NCBI GenBank assembly: GCA_965263155.1 | Contig: OZ253586.1 | Coordinates: forward strand, 1,984,001-2,048,000 | DNA from: JAAXIE01 sp965263155 | GTDB taxonomy: Bacteria; Chloroflexota; Dehalococcoidia; Lucifugimonadales; JAAXIE01 | Direction of reading: 5' to 3' | Length of the DNA: 64,000 nt | In this document: positions 51,906-60,535 of the stretch, one piece after another | Numbering within the stretch: position 1 is the stretch's first letter | How the letters are laid out: every line of letters starts with the position of its first letter | Made by a program: the position numbers and the translations under genes | The notes under the pieces: model-generated | Seen by the model: the letters and a program-made list of their open reading frames with translations, nothing else | The model's database searches: none | Told to the model about the DNA's origin: nothing

Positions 51906-52244
51906 CTAGTCGTCAAACGAGGCCAATGCCTCAGCCTGGCTGGCATGTATGGAGATGATTTTGTCGAAACCACTGATCTCGAAGACCTCTCGTATCGGGC
52001 CGGACAGCGAGCAGACCGCGAACTTGGCGTTCTGGCTGCGCAGGTTCTTAGCCGTCAACAGAATTACCCGGAGGCCAGCACTACTGATGTAAGACAATTC
52101 CCCCATGTCCAAGATGACCGCACGCTCATTGGGGTCTATGGCTGCCTCAAGAGCGGCCTGGAATTCCCTGGCGTTGGCGCCATCCACCCGCCCATCCGTC
52201 TTGGCGATTAAGGTATCACCTTGTCGCTCTGTATTAACGGCCAT
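51906..52244 (-). CDS. STAS-domain anti-anti-sigma factor (RsbV-like)
   Basis: 112 residues. AVILDMGELSYISSAGLRVI is the phosphorylation loop; aligned with SpoIIAA the target Ser is S55, although the Asp before it is Ser here. TLIAKTDGRVDGANAREF is the usual first strand. In its dephosphorylated form such a protein binds the RsbW-type kinase and frees that kinase's target. First gene of the minus-strand cassette; GGAGAGGGG precedes the ATG. Confidence 0.88.
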   Translation of the reverse strand: MAVNTERQGDTLIAKTDGRVDGANAREFQAALEAAIDPNERAVILDMGELSYISSAGLRVILLTAKNLRSQNAKFAVCSLSGPIREVFEISGFDKIISIHASQAEALASFDD

Positions 52245-52784
52245 TAAGCCCCTCTCCTTGAAGTATTGCGACTATACTGCCTAGCTGTCGGACCGCCGGG
52301 GCTTTAGGCCTCCCTAAGGACAACGACCGTTCCTCGACGGTTGTGAAACCGATACCGGTGGGCCCTACTTCCTGAGAGACCTCACGCGCAACAACCCATT
52401 ATACGCTTGCCTCCGCATGAAGCCAGAACCTCAGACCGTCAACCCGGCAAGCTGAACGCGCCTTCACCCCTGTCGCATGACGCTCACTATAGCTATGGCG
52501 CCCATTACATCACAGAACGTGCATTTGCGCTATAGACTTGCTGCCCTGAATCCCAGTCTTATGTTACGTGTTAACCCTCTCAGCAGACACAGGAACACCC
52601 GATGCCCGCAAGACGCCACCACGCTCGCATAATCCGCACTCCAGACTCCTATATGGCTCGCCGTTACCCCGCTTCTAGGCCTGTTGGCACATTGCCGGAC
52701 GCCCAGCAGGATAGACGGCTGGGCTTGACCAAGACTACTCTAGTGACGGCACGATCCTTGGCAACGTACCCCGGAGGGGCAGTG
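52245..52784. other. 540-bp divergent gap without a gene
   Basis: Between the STAS gene and the sarcosine-oxidase-like gene, which point away from each other, so it should hold promoters for both. On the minus strand TATAGT (52271-52276) is a possible -10 for the STAS gene, but no -35 pairs with it. The frame open upstream of 52785 is Arg/Pro-rich and unlike its family. Confidence 0.45.
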
Positions 52785-53927
52785 ATGACTAGCTACGACA
52801 CCATAGTACTCGGAGTCGGAGGCATGGGCAGCGCAGCCGTCTACCACCTCTCTCGGCGAGGTCAAAGGGTCTTGGGAATCGATAGTCACGACATCCCCAA
52901 TACCATGGGCTCCTCCCACGGCGTCACCCGCATCATCCGGCTGGCGTACTGTGAAGACCCGTCCTATGTTCCGCTACTACGAAGGGCCTACGAACTCTGG
53001 CATGAACTGGAGGAGACAGCCCACGAGCAACTGCTCATCAAAACCGGGTCCCTCGACATCGGCCCGGAGGGCAGTATGGTATTCCAAGGGTCACTGGAGT
53101 CGTGCGAGCTCCACGGCCTGCCCTACGAGGCATTATCCGGGCGCGAGGTCAACCGCCGTTTTCCCGGCTACCAACTGCCGGAAGACCTGCACGCGGTGCA
53201 ACAGCCTGACGGAGGGTTCGTCCTACCGGAGCGCTGCATCGTGACGCATGTCGAAGCAGCTATGAACGCGGGAGCTGAGGTGCACGGGCGCGAGAAAGTG
53301 GTCGCTTGGGAGCCGGATGGCGCAGGGGTGAGGGTCAAGACCGACCGCGATACCTACACGGCTGAGCGGCTGGTAGTCAGCGCGGGAGCATGGGCCAGTA
53401 GCTTGGTACCGTCCCTAGCTCAAGTTGTGTCGCCGGAGCGACAGGTGATGGGCTGGTTCCACCCCGCCAACGCTGACCTGTTTCAACCCGCATCGTTTCC
53501 AGTATTCAACCTGATGGCGGAAGAAGGCCGCTACTACGGATTCCCAATATACGGAGTGCCAGGCCTCAAGGTTGGGCGCTATCACCACCTTGAGGAGACG
53601 GTGCATCCCGACACTATGGACCGGGAGCCTAATGCCTTGGACGAGGAGACTCTGCGAGTGCTGGTACGTCGCTACTTCCCGCTGGCCAACGGCCCGACCA
53701 TGGCCCTGAAGACTTGCATCTTCACCAATACTTCCGACGAGCATTTCGTCATCGACCTGCACCCCGAAGCCCCGCAGGTGGTGCTGGCCACCGGCTTTTC
53801 GGGACACGGCTTCAAGTTCTGCAGTGTGATGGGCGAGGTCCTAGCCGATCTGGCCCAGGACGGCAAGAGCCGCCATGACCTGTCCCTCTTCCGCTTGGAC
53901 CGCTTCCAAGACAAAGCAACGGACTAA
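52785..53927 (+). CDS. Monomeric sarcosine oxidase / N-methyltryptophan oxidase-like flavoenzyme
   Basis: 380 residues. N-terminal FAD fold GVGGMGSAAVYHL, substrate-side SSHGVTRIIRLAY, and KTCIFTNTSDEHFVIDLHP, whose C311 corresponds to the cysteine that binds FAD covalently in monomeric sarcosine oxidase. It should demethylate an N-methyl amino acid with oxygen, releasing formaldehyde and peroxide. The ATG at 52785 has GGAGG upstream; the extra 61 codons in frame before it are not family-like. Confidence 0.9.
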   Translation: MTSYDTIVLGVGGMGSAAVYHLSRRGQRVLGIDSHDIPNTMGSSHGVTRIIRLAYCEDPSYVPLLRRAYELWHELEETAHEQLLIKTGSLDIGPEGSMVFQGSLESCELHGLPYEALSGREVNRRFPGYQLPEDLHAVQQPDGGFVLPERCIVTHVEAAMNAGAEVHGREKVVAWEPDGAGVRVKTDRDTYTAERLVVSAGAWASSLVPSLAQVVSPERQVMGWFHPANADLFQPASFPVFNLMAEEGRYYGFPIYGVPGLKVGRYHHLEETVHPDTMDREPNALDEETLRVLVRRYFPLANGPTMALKTCIFTNTSDEHFVIDLHPEAPQVVLATGFSGHGFKFCSVMGEVLADLAQDGKSRHDLSLFRLDRFQDKATD

Positions 53928-54010
53928 CAGCTTCGACAGCCAAGCTTTGGTGAGCTACGACGAAAGCAAGAACGCTCCCTGTTCCTGATCCAGGTGGAGG
54001 ATGAGAGGCC

Positions 54011-54883
54011 CTAGACCTCCAGCGAGTCGATGAATTCCGTAATTACGCTGGCCAACTCCCGCGGCTGGTGATAGCCGATGTCGTGGCTAGTGTCGGGAAT
54101 CCAACGCACCTGAGCGCTCGGGATGACCCTAGAAGCCATCTCCACCTGCTCGCGTCGCATGATTGCGAACTCGGTGTTGGCCCGTTCGGGCCGAGGCTCG
54201 GCGGGCACAATCAGCGTCGGCCGCCGGATCTGTGGCAGCACCTTCGAGGCTGGCTCGTCCCACATTTGACGTGTGACTTGGGCGTGGTTCTCCGGGCGCA
54301 GGATGTCCTGTATCTGGCCCTCATCGTCTTCATAGACCATGGAGAGGACGATGCCCTCCAGTTGGTTGCTCCAGCAGTCCGCAAGCTGCACACGAAGCCT
54401 GTCGAGGAACTGCTCTTTGTTGCCCGACACATCCCGTGGCCGCACGCGGTCGCGGAAGCTCTCCCATGTTGCGCCCGCACGCATTCGCCCGTCCTGAAAA
54501 CCACCGTCGATGAGCACCACGCCCCGGACGCGGTCGGGATGTCGGACGGCGAGGTTGCTGGCGACATGGCCTCCCCACGAATGGCCGAAGACCGTGGCCT
54601 TCGCTATACCCAAGTGGTCCATGAGACGCGTTATGTCGCCTGCGAGCGTACCCCAATCGTAGCCACTGCTGGCTTGGGTGGTCTTGCCGTGGCCCCGCTG
54701 GTCGGGGGCGACGACGCGAAACCGGTCGCGCAGGTAGGGCACGGCTAGATCATACCAGTGGGCCGATGAAGCCAAGCCGTGGAGGGCCATGACCGGTGGG
54801 CCATCGCCACCCCAGTCCTGATAGCGCATGGTAAGGTCGCCGACCTCGGCCCAACTGTCTTGGGGCACGGCCACACTGGTCAT
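54011..54883 (-). CDS. Alpha/beta hydrolase
   Basis: 290 residues. ALHGLASSAHWYDLA (oxyanion loop), GHSWGGHVASNLA (nucleophile Ser about residue 101) and DTSHDIGYHQP (catalytic His) define a classic serine alpha/beta hydrolase of the epoxide hydrolase / C-C hydrolase / lactonase group. The substrate cannot be fixed. GGAGGACAAGC precedes the ATG. It lies 38 bp downstream of the S51-type peptidase gene on the same strand. Confidence 0.85.
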   Translation of the reverse strand: MTSVAVPQDSWAEVGDLTMRYQDWGGDGPPVMALHGLASSAHWYDLAVPYLRDRFRVVAPDQRGHGKTTQASSGYDWGTLAGDITRLMDHLGIAKATVFGHSWGGHVASNLAVRHPDRVRGVVLIDGGFQDGRMRAGATWESFRDRVRPRDVSGNKEQFLDRLRVQLADCWSNQLEGIVLSMVYEDDEGQIQDILRPENHAQVTRQMWDEPASKVLPQIRRPTLIVPAEPRPERANTEFAIMRREQVEMASRVIPSAQVRWIPDTSHDIGYHQPRELASVITEFIDSLEV

Positions 54884-54921
54884 GCTTGTCCTCCATGTTC
54901 AGCAGGGATTCGGGCTCTAGA

Positions 54922-55605
54922 CTATACGTCGGGGGGCAGGCTCTCACCTGGCTGGAACACACTCCAGCCGTCGCGATAGACGGTGACGTTGCCTGACCCC
55001 ACGACTCGCCAGTTTCCGGGGTTGCCCAAGCATCCGGCGCGGGCGTCAATGCCAAGAATCGTCAGTCCGCTGGGGGCGCTATCCTTAAGGTCGCGCCACG
55101 TCTCTTCGGGGTCTCGCCGCTCGTGGTGGGGCAGAACGCCCACGCCGGGTACCACTCCAAGAGCCTCGACCCATCCACCGTTTGATGGCCGGCGCATGAC
55201 CCTGCCCATTACCATGGCCCCTGCGCTGGACCCCGCCAGCACTGCACCTGAGGCATTAGCGTGCAGCACAGCTTGCATGAGAGGCGAATCTTTCAGCGTG
55301 GAGAGCAGGTGGTCGGGGCTACCGCCGGTGAAGTATATCACTCCCGCCCCTGCGACCCTTTCCACCAGCTTGGGGTCCCGAGCATCGTCTGGGTTCAACA
55401 CCATCAATGCCGAGGCGTCGCCACCCAGTGCACCGAAGTGAGTGGTGCCGTCGTTGGCCGCCTTGGCTGGGCCTGTAAGTTGGGCGGTGGGCACGATGAG
55501 GACCCGAGCGGGACTCTGTCCTGAGGCGCGCATGATTTCCCGGTCCATCTCTTCGCAGCCAACACGGAATTCCTCTCCGCCTGCCAGCCCAATCTTTCCC
55601 GCCAT
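54922..55605 (-). CDS. Peptidase S51/cyanophycinase-like protein
   Basis: 227 residues. The nucleophile elbow is AGSSAGAMVMG (S127), preceded by YFTGGSPDHLLSTL and ending with DARAGCLGNPGNWRVVGSG, as in the S51 family (dipeptidase E, cyanophycinase). These are class I glutamine-amidotransferase-like serine hydrolases acting on Asp-containing peptides or storage polymers. The ATG at 55605 has GGAGGTG upstream; the 15 earlier codons are not needed. Probably co-transcribed with the alpha/beta hydrolase. Confidence 0.8.
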   Translation of the reverse strand: MAGKIGLAGGEEFRVGCEEMDREIMRASGQSPARVLIVPTAQLTGPAKAANDGTTHFGALGGDASALMVLNPDDARDPKLVERVAGAGVIYFTGGSPDHLLSTLKDSPLMQAVLHANASGAVLAGSSAGAMVMGRVMRRPSNGGWVEALGVVPGVGVLPHHERRDPEETWRDLKDSAPSGLTILGIDARAGCLGNPGNWRVVGSGNVTVYRDGWSVFQPGESLPPDV

Positions 55606-55789
55606 ATGACGCACCTCCGAGAGAGTACCCTCGCATGTAACGGGGCACATTGTAGCAGACAGTCACCCTTTCTAATCGCTGCGGTTGGCACGTCGCTAGC
55701 TGCGGTGTAGGATGGGACGCCACGCAAGCGGACGGACGGCCTAAGAAGGCCGGAAAGTCGCCCGCAAGCACTGTGAAAGGGGCGACAGT

Positions 55790-56929
55790 TTGAGGGTACT
55801 GTTCTTAAGCCCCTACTTTCGCCCTTACCTCGGTGGCATTGAGCGGGCTATCGAACAACTCTCGCTGCAGCTCCTGCGCTCTCAAGCAGTTGATGAAATC
55901 GGTGTCCTAACCACAAAGTATGCCTTCCCGCGGGTGCCACAGCCCGACTGGGCCGATCGCGACGTGACCGAGGACGGCATTCGCATCTGGCGCTTGGACG
56001 GCTTCCCTCGTCGGGCGCCTCCATTTTTTTCGGTGCCACTGGTATGGTTCTCTCCATCACAAGTGAACCGCTACTTGAAGGAATTCGACCCCGATGTCGT
56101 TCATTTTGTAGGTGATGGGTGGTTCTGGGGGCACTTCTGGAGCTGGTTCCATTACCGGGGGCGGGCCAAGTTCATCTTCACCCCGTCCTTCCACACGCTG
56201 CCTCTGAGTAAGCAATGGCTGCGGCCTTTGAACGGCTTCATCTGCCGTTGCATGGACCGGGTGGTGCCACTGACCTTATTGGAGCGGGAGGCTGTGCGCC
56301 GGACCTATTGGATACCTCAGAAAAAACTGGAAGTGATCGGCTGGGGTGCATCGGAGACGGGCGTATCGTCCCCTGCCAGCACCGACAGTGTGATGACGGT
56401 CCTGTGCGTCGGCAGACTTGGACGTCACAAAGGCCAGATGTGGTTGCTGGAGGTGTATCGCCACGCCCGTGACCGGTTCAACAAACCCGTTCGGCTGGTG
56501 CTTGTCGGCCGGGACGAGGGCGACGAGGACACCATCCGCCGCTTCGTCACCACCTCCGGCATGGAGTCGGAGGTGGTCATCACCGGAGAGGTCTCCGACC
56601 AAGGCTTGGCGCAATGGTACGCGGCGTCGGACTGCTTCGTCCTCTTCTCCCACTACGAGGCCTTTGGCTTGGTGTACGCCGAGGCGATGCTATACGACCT
56701 GCCAGTGCTGACCCACGACGTGGGGGCCAACCGCGAGGTGCTGGCCCAAGGCGCCGTGATCACGCCACGCTTCGACCAGTCCGCAGCAGTGGAGGGACTG
56801 GTGCGTCTGGTCAACGACGACGATTACCGTGCCAAGTTGGGGCGGGAGGGGCGGGAGTACGCCTTGGAGCACCTCACCTGGTCGGCAGTTGCCCAGAAGT
56901 ACCTAGACCTTTACCAAGGGGCGGCTTGA
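55790..56929 (+). CDS. GT4-family glycosyltransferase
   Basis: 379 residues, GT-B fold. VLFLSPYFRPYLGGIERAIE is the N-terminal acceptor loop with GG; TVLCVGRLGRHKGQMWLLE begins the donor domain; EAFGLVYAEA is the E-x7-E nucleotide-sugar motif. A retaining glycosyltransferase using a UDP-, GDP- or ADP-sugar. The start is a TTG at 55790 with AAAGGGG eight bases upstream. The GH63-like and DMT genes follow on the same strand. Confidence 0.88.
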   Translation: MRVLFLSPYFRPYLGGIERAIEQLSLQLLRSQAVDEIGVLTTKYAFPRVPQPDWADRDVTEDGIRIWRLDGFPRRAPPFFSVPLVWFSPSQVNRYLKEFDPDVVHFVGDGWFWGHFWSWFHYRGRAKFIFTPSFHTLPLSKQWLRPLNGFICRCMDRVVPLTLLEREAVRRTYWIPQKKLEVIGWGASETGVSSPASTDSVMTVLCVGRLGRHKGQMWLLEVYRHARDRFNKPVRLVLVGRDEGDEDTIRRFVTTSGMESEVVITGEVSDQGLAQWYAASDCFVLFSHYEAFGLVYAEAMLYDLPVLTHDVGANREVLAQGAVITPRFDQSAAVEGLVRLVNDDDYRAKLGREGREYALEHLTWSAVAQKYLDLYQGAA

Positions 56930-56952
56930 AGGTCCGGCCACCTTCCGTGTTA

Positions 56953-57028
56953 CCTGCGAAAGCCGAAATCCAGGGTGTGTGGCGGAGAGTGGTGGTCCGG
57001 GCGTGTGGATTCTAGCCTGCGCGAGAAT
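56953..57028. repeat. Degenerate Chloroflexota-type intergenic hairpin
   Basis: CTGCGAAAGCCGAAATCCA (from 56953) pairs imperfectly with tggattctagcctgcgcgag (57006-57025). It has the wording of the TGGATTCCCGCCTGCGCGGG-type dispersed hairpins of environmental genomes, but several pairs are lost, so it is an old copy. A gcccctcgccggaacgacg remnant lies just after it. Confidence 0.55.
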
Positions 57029-57098
57029 ACCGGGAAGCATTCTGCATTCCGCCCCTCGCCGGAACGACGAAAAGCAGTCTTGAGGAGAGATAGACTCG

Positions 57099-58328
57099 AT
57101 GGAGCGACAGGAACTCGAAGAGGCGGCGCGCAAGATTCTGCTGAGCAACCTGCGACAGGGCGTAGCCGACTGGAATGGCAAGGAGTACAGCTTTGTGGTG
57201 CCTTCCCTAGTGGGGTATCCCTTCCAGTGGTTCTGGGACTCATGCTTCCACGCCATCGCATTGACGCATTTGGACAAGCAGCAGGCCGTCAAGGAACTGA
57301 CCACCCTGATGAGCGGTGCCCAGCCCGACGGCTTCATCCCCCACATCATCTTCTGGGAGATGGACAAGCAGCCCGACTTTTTGGCACACAATATCGTGGG
57401 GATGACCTCGCCCTACACCAGCGCGACGATGCAGCCTCCCATCATCGCCTACGCCGTGGAGCGGGTGTACCAAGCCACCGGAGATGACGCCTTCTTGCAA
57501 GCTGCTCTGCCAGTGCTCGCCGCCTTCTATCGCTGGCTACCGCAGAACCGCGACCCCGACGGCGACGGTCTTATAGCCGTGATACAACCGGAGGAAGCAG
57601 GGACAGACTGCTCTCCCAAGTACGACGAGGCGCTGGGACTGGAGGAGCTGACGAACCGGGGATTCATCGCGGCCTTGAGCAAGGTCTACCAAGCCTACGA
57701 GCCTATGCGGGGCGACGACCGCCGTATCCTTGCGGCTGACATGTTCCACTTCGAGGACGTGCTGGTGAACTCCATATACGTCATGGGCCTGCGCTCTTTA
57801 GCGCGCCTGCTGGGCGAGAATGGCGCGGGACGGGAGTTCGCCGAGCAGGCGGACAGGACACGCGACGCCCTGCTGACCAAGTGCTGGGATGAAGAGGCAG
57901 GCGCATTTTTTGACCTGTCGGGCGTCGCCGAAGAGCCGGTGAAGGTGGTGACCATCAGTTCCCTGATGCCTTTGATAATGGAGGACCTCCCACGGCGGTA
58001 CGTGGAGCGACTGGTGGGCGACTGGCTCACCTCACCAGATCACTTCTGGCTGCCCTACCCCGTTCCCTCCGTACCAGCATCCGACCCCAAGTTCATGCCG
58101 GGCAATCCCCGGGGCTTCATCTGGCGGGGCCCCAGCTGGATGAACACCAACTGGTTTCTGGTGCACGGGCTGCGACGCCACGGGTACCACGAACTGGCTG
58201 CCCATATCGTGGAGCGCAGCCAGGAGTGCATCGAGAAGTCGGGCATTCGGGAGTACTACAACCCCTACACAGCAGAAGGGCTTGGGGCGCGGGACTTCGG
58301 GTGGTCGACACTGATTCTGGACATGTAG
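57099..58328 (+). CDS. GH63-like (alpha/alpha)6 glycoside hydrolase, mannosyl/glucosylglycerate hydrolase type
   Basis: 409 residues. VGYPFQWFWDSCFHAIALTH, GTDCSPKYDEA and IREYYNPYTAEGLGARDFGWS are the landmarks of the bacterial GH63 group that hydrolyses mannosylglycerate or glucosylglycerate; the acid pair is probably the Asp of GTDCSPKYD and the Glu of REYYNP. Both substrates are compatible solutes. The gene follows the glycosyltransferase gene after 169 bp and precedes the DMT carrier by 6 bp. Confidence 0.8.
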   Translation: MERQELEEAARKILLSNLRQGVADWNGKEYSFVVPSLVGYPFQWFWDSCFHAIALTHLDKQQAVKELTTLMSGAQPDGFIPHIIFWEMDKQPDFLAHNIVGMTSPYTSATMQPPIIAYAVERVYQATGDDAFLQAALPVLAAFYRWLPQNRDPDGDGLIAVIQPEEAGTDCSPKYDEALGLEELTNRGFIAALSKVYQAYEPMRGDDRRILAADMFHFEDVLVNSIYVMGLRSLARLLGENGAGREFAEQADRTRDALLTKCWDEEAGAFFDLSGVAEEPVKVVTISSLMPLIMEDLPRRYVERLVGDWLTSPDHFWLPYPVPSVPASDPKFMPGNPRGFIWRGPSWMNTNWFLVHGLRRHGYHELAAHIVERSQECIEKSGIREYYNPYTAEGLGARDFGWSTLILDM

Positions 58329-58334
58329 GTTAGC

Positions 58335-59246
58335 TTGGCCTCTGCCGTAGTTCTCGCCGCCCTGTCGGCCATCATCTTTGGTATCGGCACCATCTTTATC
58401 CGAATTGGTACCCAGCGGGTGCCTGCGGTGGTAGTTACCGTCATCTCAGTTGGTGTAAGCGCCTTGCTGGCACTCACGCTGGCGCTGAGCGTCAACCTGT
58501 CGGAGATGGGCAGCCTGTCAGCCAACACTCTAGGTTGGCTGGTATTGCAGGGCACGCTGGCATACCCATTGGGACGGCTGTTGAACTACACCGCCATCTC
58601 CATGGTGGGGGCGGCTAGGGCATCGCCGATCTTCTCCATCTCGCCGGTGTTAGCCTTTGGCCTCGCCATGGTGTTCCTAGGCGAGCGACCCACCACACTA
58701 GTCATATTAGGGACGCCCCTCATGGCCGGAGGGTTAGCCCTCGTTGTCCGGGCTGGGATGGCCTCGTCCGCGTCCTTGTCGGGCGTGGTCACCAACCGTC
58801 TCGGTTTTCTGCTGGCGATAGGCTCGGCCCTAGCCTTTGGCGGGGTGGCTGTAGTGGGCCGGCACATCGTATCGAGCTACGCATCCCCCTTCGTCACCGC
58901 CGCCGTCGCCATGTCCTTCGGCTTCGTGATGCTCAGTGCCATGAGCAGCCGGATGATAGTCCCCGGATTTCGCCGGTCACCCTCCAAGTACATAGTCGTC
59001 TGTGTCCTAGCCGGCCTGTTTCAAGGGGCGGGCGCTCTGCTGCTCTATGCCTCGCTGGGTCGCGCTCCGGCCACTGTAGTGGCCCCGATATACTCCTCCA
59101 GCCCGCTGCTCATATTGTTGCTCTCGCACGTATTCTTGCAACGGCTGGAGGCGGTGAACCTAGGCCTCGTCATCGGCACCGCCCTTAGCGTTAGCGGCGT
59201 GGCGCTAGTCGTCATCGGAGCCACTACGTCAGGGGCTGGTGGGTGA
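58335..59246 (+). CDS. DMT-superfamily (EamA) transporter
   Basis: 303 residues with ten membrane segments in two EamA halves (AALSAIIFGIGTIFIRIGTQ; GFLLAIGSALAFGGVAVVGR). The motif VFLGERPTTLVILG at the end of the first half is typical. It exports or imports small metabolites of unknown identity. The start is a TTG at 58335 with AGG nearby. It is tightly linked to the GH63-like gene. Confidence 0.8.
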   Translation: MASAVVLAALSAIIFGIGTIFIRIGTQRVPAVVVTVISVGVSALLALTLALSVNLSEMGSLSANTLGWLVLQGTLAYPLGRLLNYTAISMVGAARASPIFSISPVLAFGLAMVFLGERPTTLVILGTPLMAGGLALVVRAGMASSASLSGVVTNRLGFLLAIGSALAFGGVAVVGRHIVSSYASPFVTAAVAMSFGFVMLSAMSSRMIVPGFRRSPSKYIVVCVLAGLFQGAGALLLYASLGRAPATVVAPIYSSSPLLILLLSHVFLQRLEAVNLGLVIGTALSVSGVALVVIGATTSGAGG

Positions 59247-59250
59247 GCCG

Positions 59251-59715
59251 CTAGTCCCTGATCTCCACGATCATCTCGATTTCCACGGGGACCCGGTCGG
59301 GAAGGCTACCCATGCCGACGGCAGAGCGGGCATGACGCCCAGACTCGCCGTACAGCTCCACCAGCAGGTCCGAGGCGCCGTTTGCAACTTGCGGCGTCTG
59401 GCCGAAGTCGGGGGCGCAGTTGATCATGCACAGCAGCTTGACCACGCGAGTGACACGGTCAAGATCGCCTATGAGGGTCTTGAGGCCAGCCAACGAGTTG
59501 ATGATGCACTGGCGAGAACAGGCGTAGCCTTCTTCCACGGTTACGTCGCCACCCAGCTTGCCAACATGGAGGTATCTGCCATCGGGAAGGACGGGGACTT
59601 GGCCTGCGACGTAGACCAGGTTGCCCGTCTGCACGGCGCGCACATAGTTGGCTACCGGGGCAGGGGCTGAGGGCAGCTCGTAACCCAACTGTTTCAGCTT
59701 GTTCTCGACCTCCAT
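59251..59715 (-). CDS. RidA-family (YjgF/YER057c/UK114) protein
   Basis: 154 residues. AVQTGNLVYVAGQVPVLPDG, ARSAVGMGSLPDRVPVEIEM (the RidA signature with the substrate Arg) are intact, and the trimer-interface segment VVKLLCMINCAPDFGQTP fits the family. RidA hydrolyses reactive enamine/imine intermediates. The ATG at 59715 has GAGAGGAGG upstream; the longer frame is not used. It converges with the DMT gene, 4 bp apart. Confidence 0.85.
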   Translation of the reverse strand: MEVENKLKQLGYELPSAPAPVANYVRAVQTGNLVYVAGQVPVLPDGRYLHVGKLGGDVTVEEGYACSRQCIINSLAGLKTLIGDLDRVTRVVKLLCMINCAPDFGQTPQVANGASDLLVELYGESGRHARSAVGMGSLPDRVPVEIEMIVEIRD

Positions 59716-60160
59716 GGGGCCTCCTCTCGATATTCGAACTAGCAGCAAGGATACGTCCTCCAAGCCTCTGTTTGAAGCCCCCCAAGGGGGCGAAATCGTA
59801 TGTGCAAGAGATAACTGGGGCCACGGGGCGCAAGCTGTCAAGGTTGACAATGGGGCGATATCAAGCTAAGTTGTCCTCGTGATTTGCCAAAGAGCTATAC
59901 GGGGCGGGGACCGCCTGCCGGACAAGCGCTCGAGGGCCAGGGTCAAACAATTCCTACCCACTGAGACTTAGCGTCCCTCATCCACAACCGAACCTATCCC
60001 GCCGTTGAGGCGTCTCCTTCTCAGGCTCACAGCGCCCACACCACACCTGTAATGTGACCACGCCTCTTACCGGCGCCACCTACTGACCACTTCCTGCGGC
60101 CAATCCCCTTGGGTACGAGTTTTGTGCGCCGTTTGGGAGCATTAACCGGGAGGAATCAAG
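59716..60160. other. 445-bp divergent gap
   Basis: Holds a perfect TTGACA (59844-59849) with a poor TAAGTT 17 bp downstream pointing to panD, nearly 290 bp away. I see no gene, repeat or hairpin. Confidence 0.4.
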
Positions 60161-60535
60161 ATGAGGGTAGTACTCAGGTCCAAAATTCACCGCGCTTATA
60201 TCACAGCAGCCAACCCCGATTATGTCGGCAGCATCCTGATCGACGAAGACCTGATGAGGAAGGTCGACCTGTGGCCCTTCGAGAAGGTAATGGTAGCCGA
60301 CATCGATAATGGGGCCCGTCTGGAGACCTACGTCATTCCCGACGAGGCTGGCTCGGGCACTATCGCCATCCAAGGCGCCGCCGCCAAGCTGATGGACAAG
60401 GGAGACTGCGTCATCATCCTCTCTTTCGAAGTTACCGAAGCTCCCATCGAGCCCAAGATGATTTTGGTAGACGAGCAGAACCGCTTCGTCGAGTACCTGG
60501 AAGGAGCGACACGTGAGTACCACCAAGTTTACTGA
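60161..60535 (+). CDS. panD: Aspartate 1-decarboxylase
   Basis: 124 residues. The self-cleavage site is Gly23-Ser24 in DYVGSILIDEDLM, which yields the pyruvoyl group; SKIHRAYIT, NGARLETYVIP and GAAAKLMDKGDCVIILSF are all PanD landmarks. It makes beta-alanine for pantothenate and CoA. GGGAGGA precedes the ATG. Its 3' end overlaps a methyltransferase gene by 23 bp, an unusual partner; no other pantothenate gene is in the window. Confidence 0.93.
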   Translation: MRVVLRSKIHRAYITAANPDYVGSILIDEDLMRKVDLWPFEKVMVADIDNGARLETYVIPDEAGSGTIAIQGAAAKLMDKGDCVIILSFEVTEAPIEPKMILVDEQNRFVEYLEGATREYHQVY

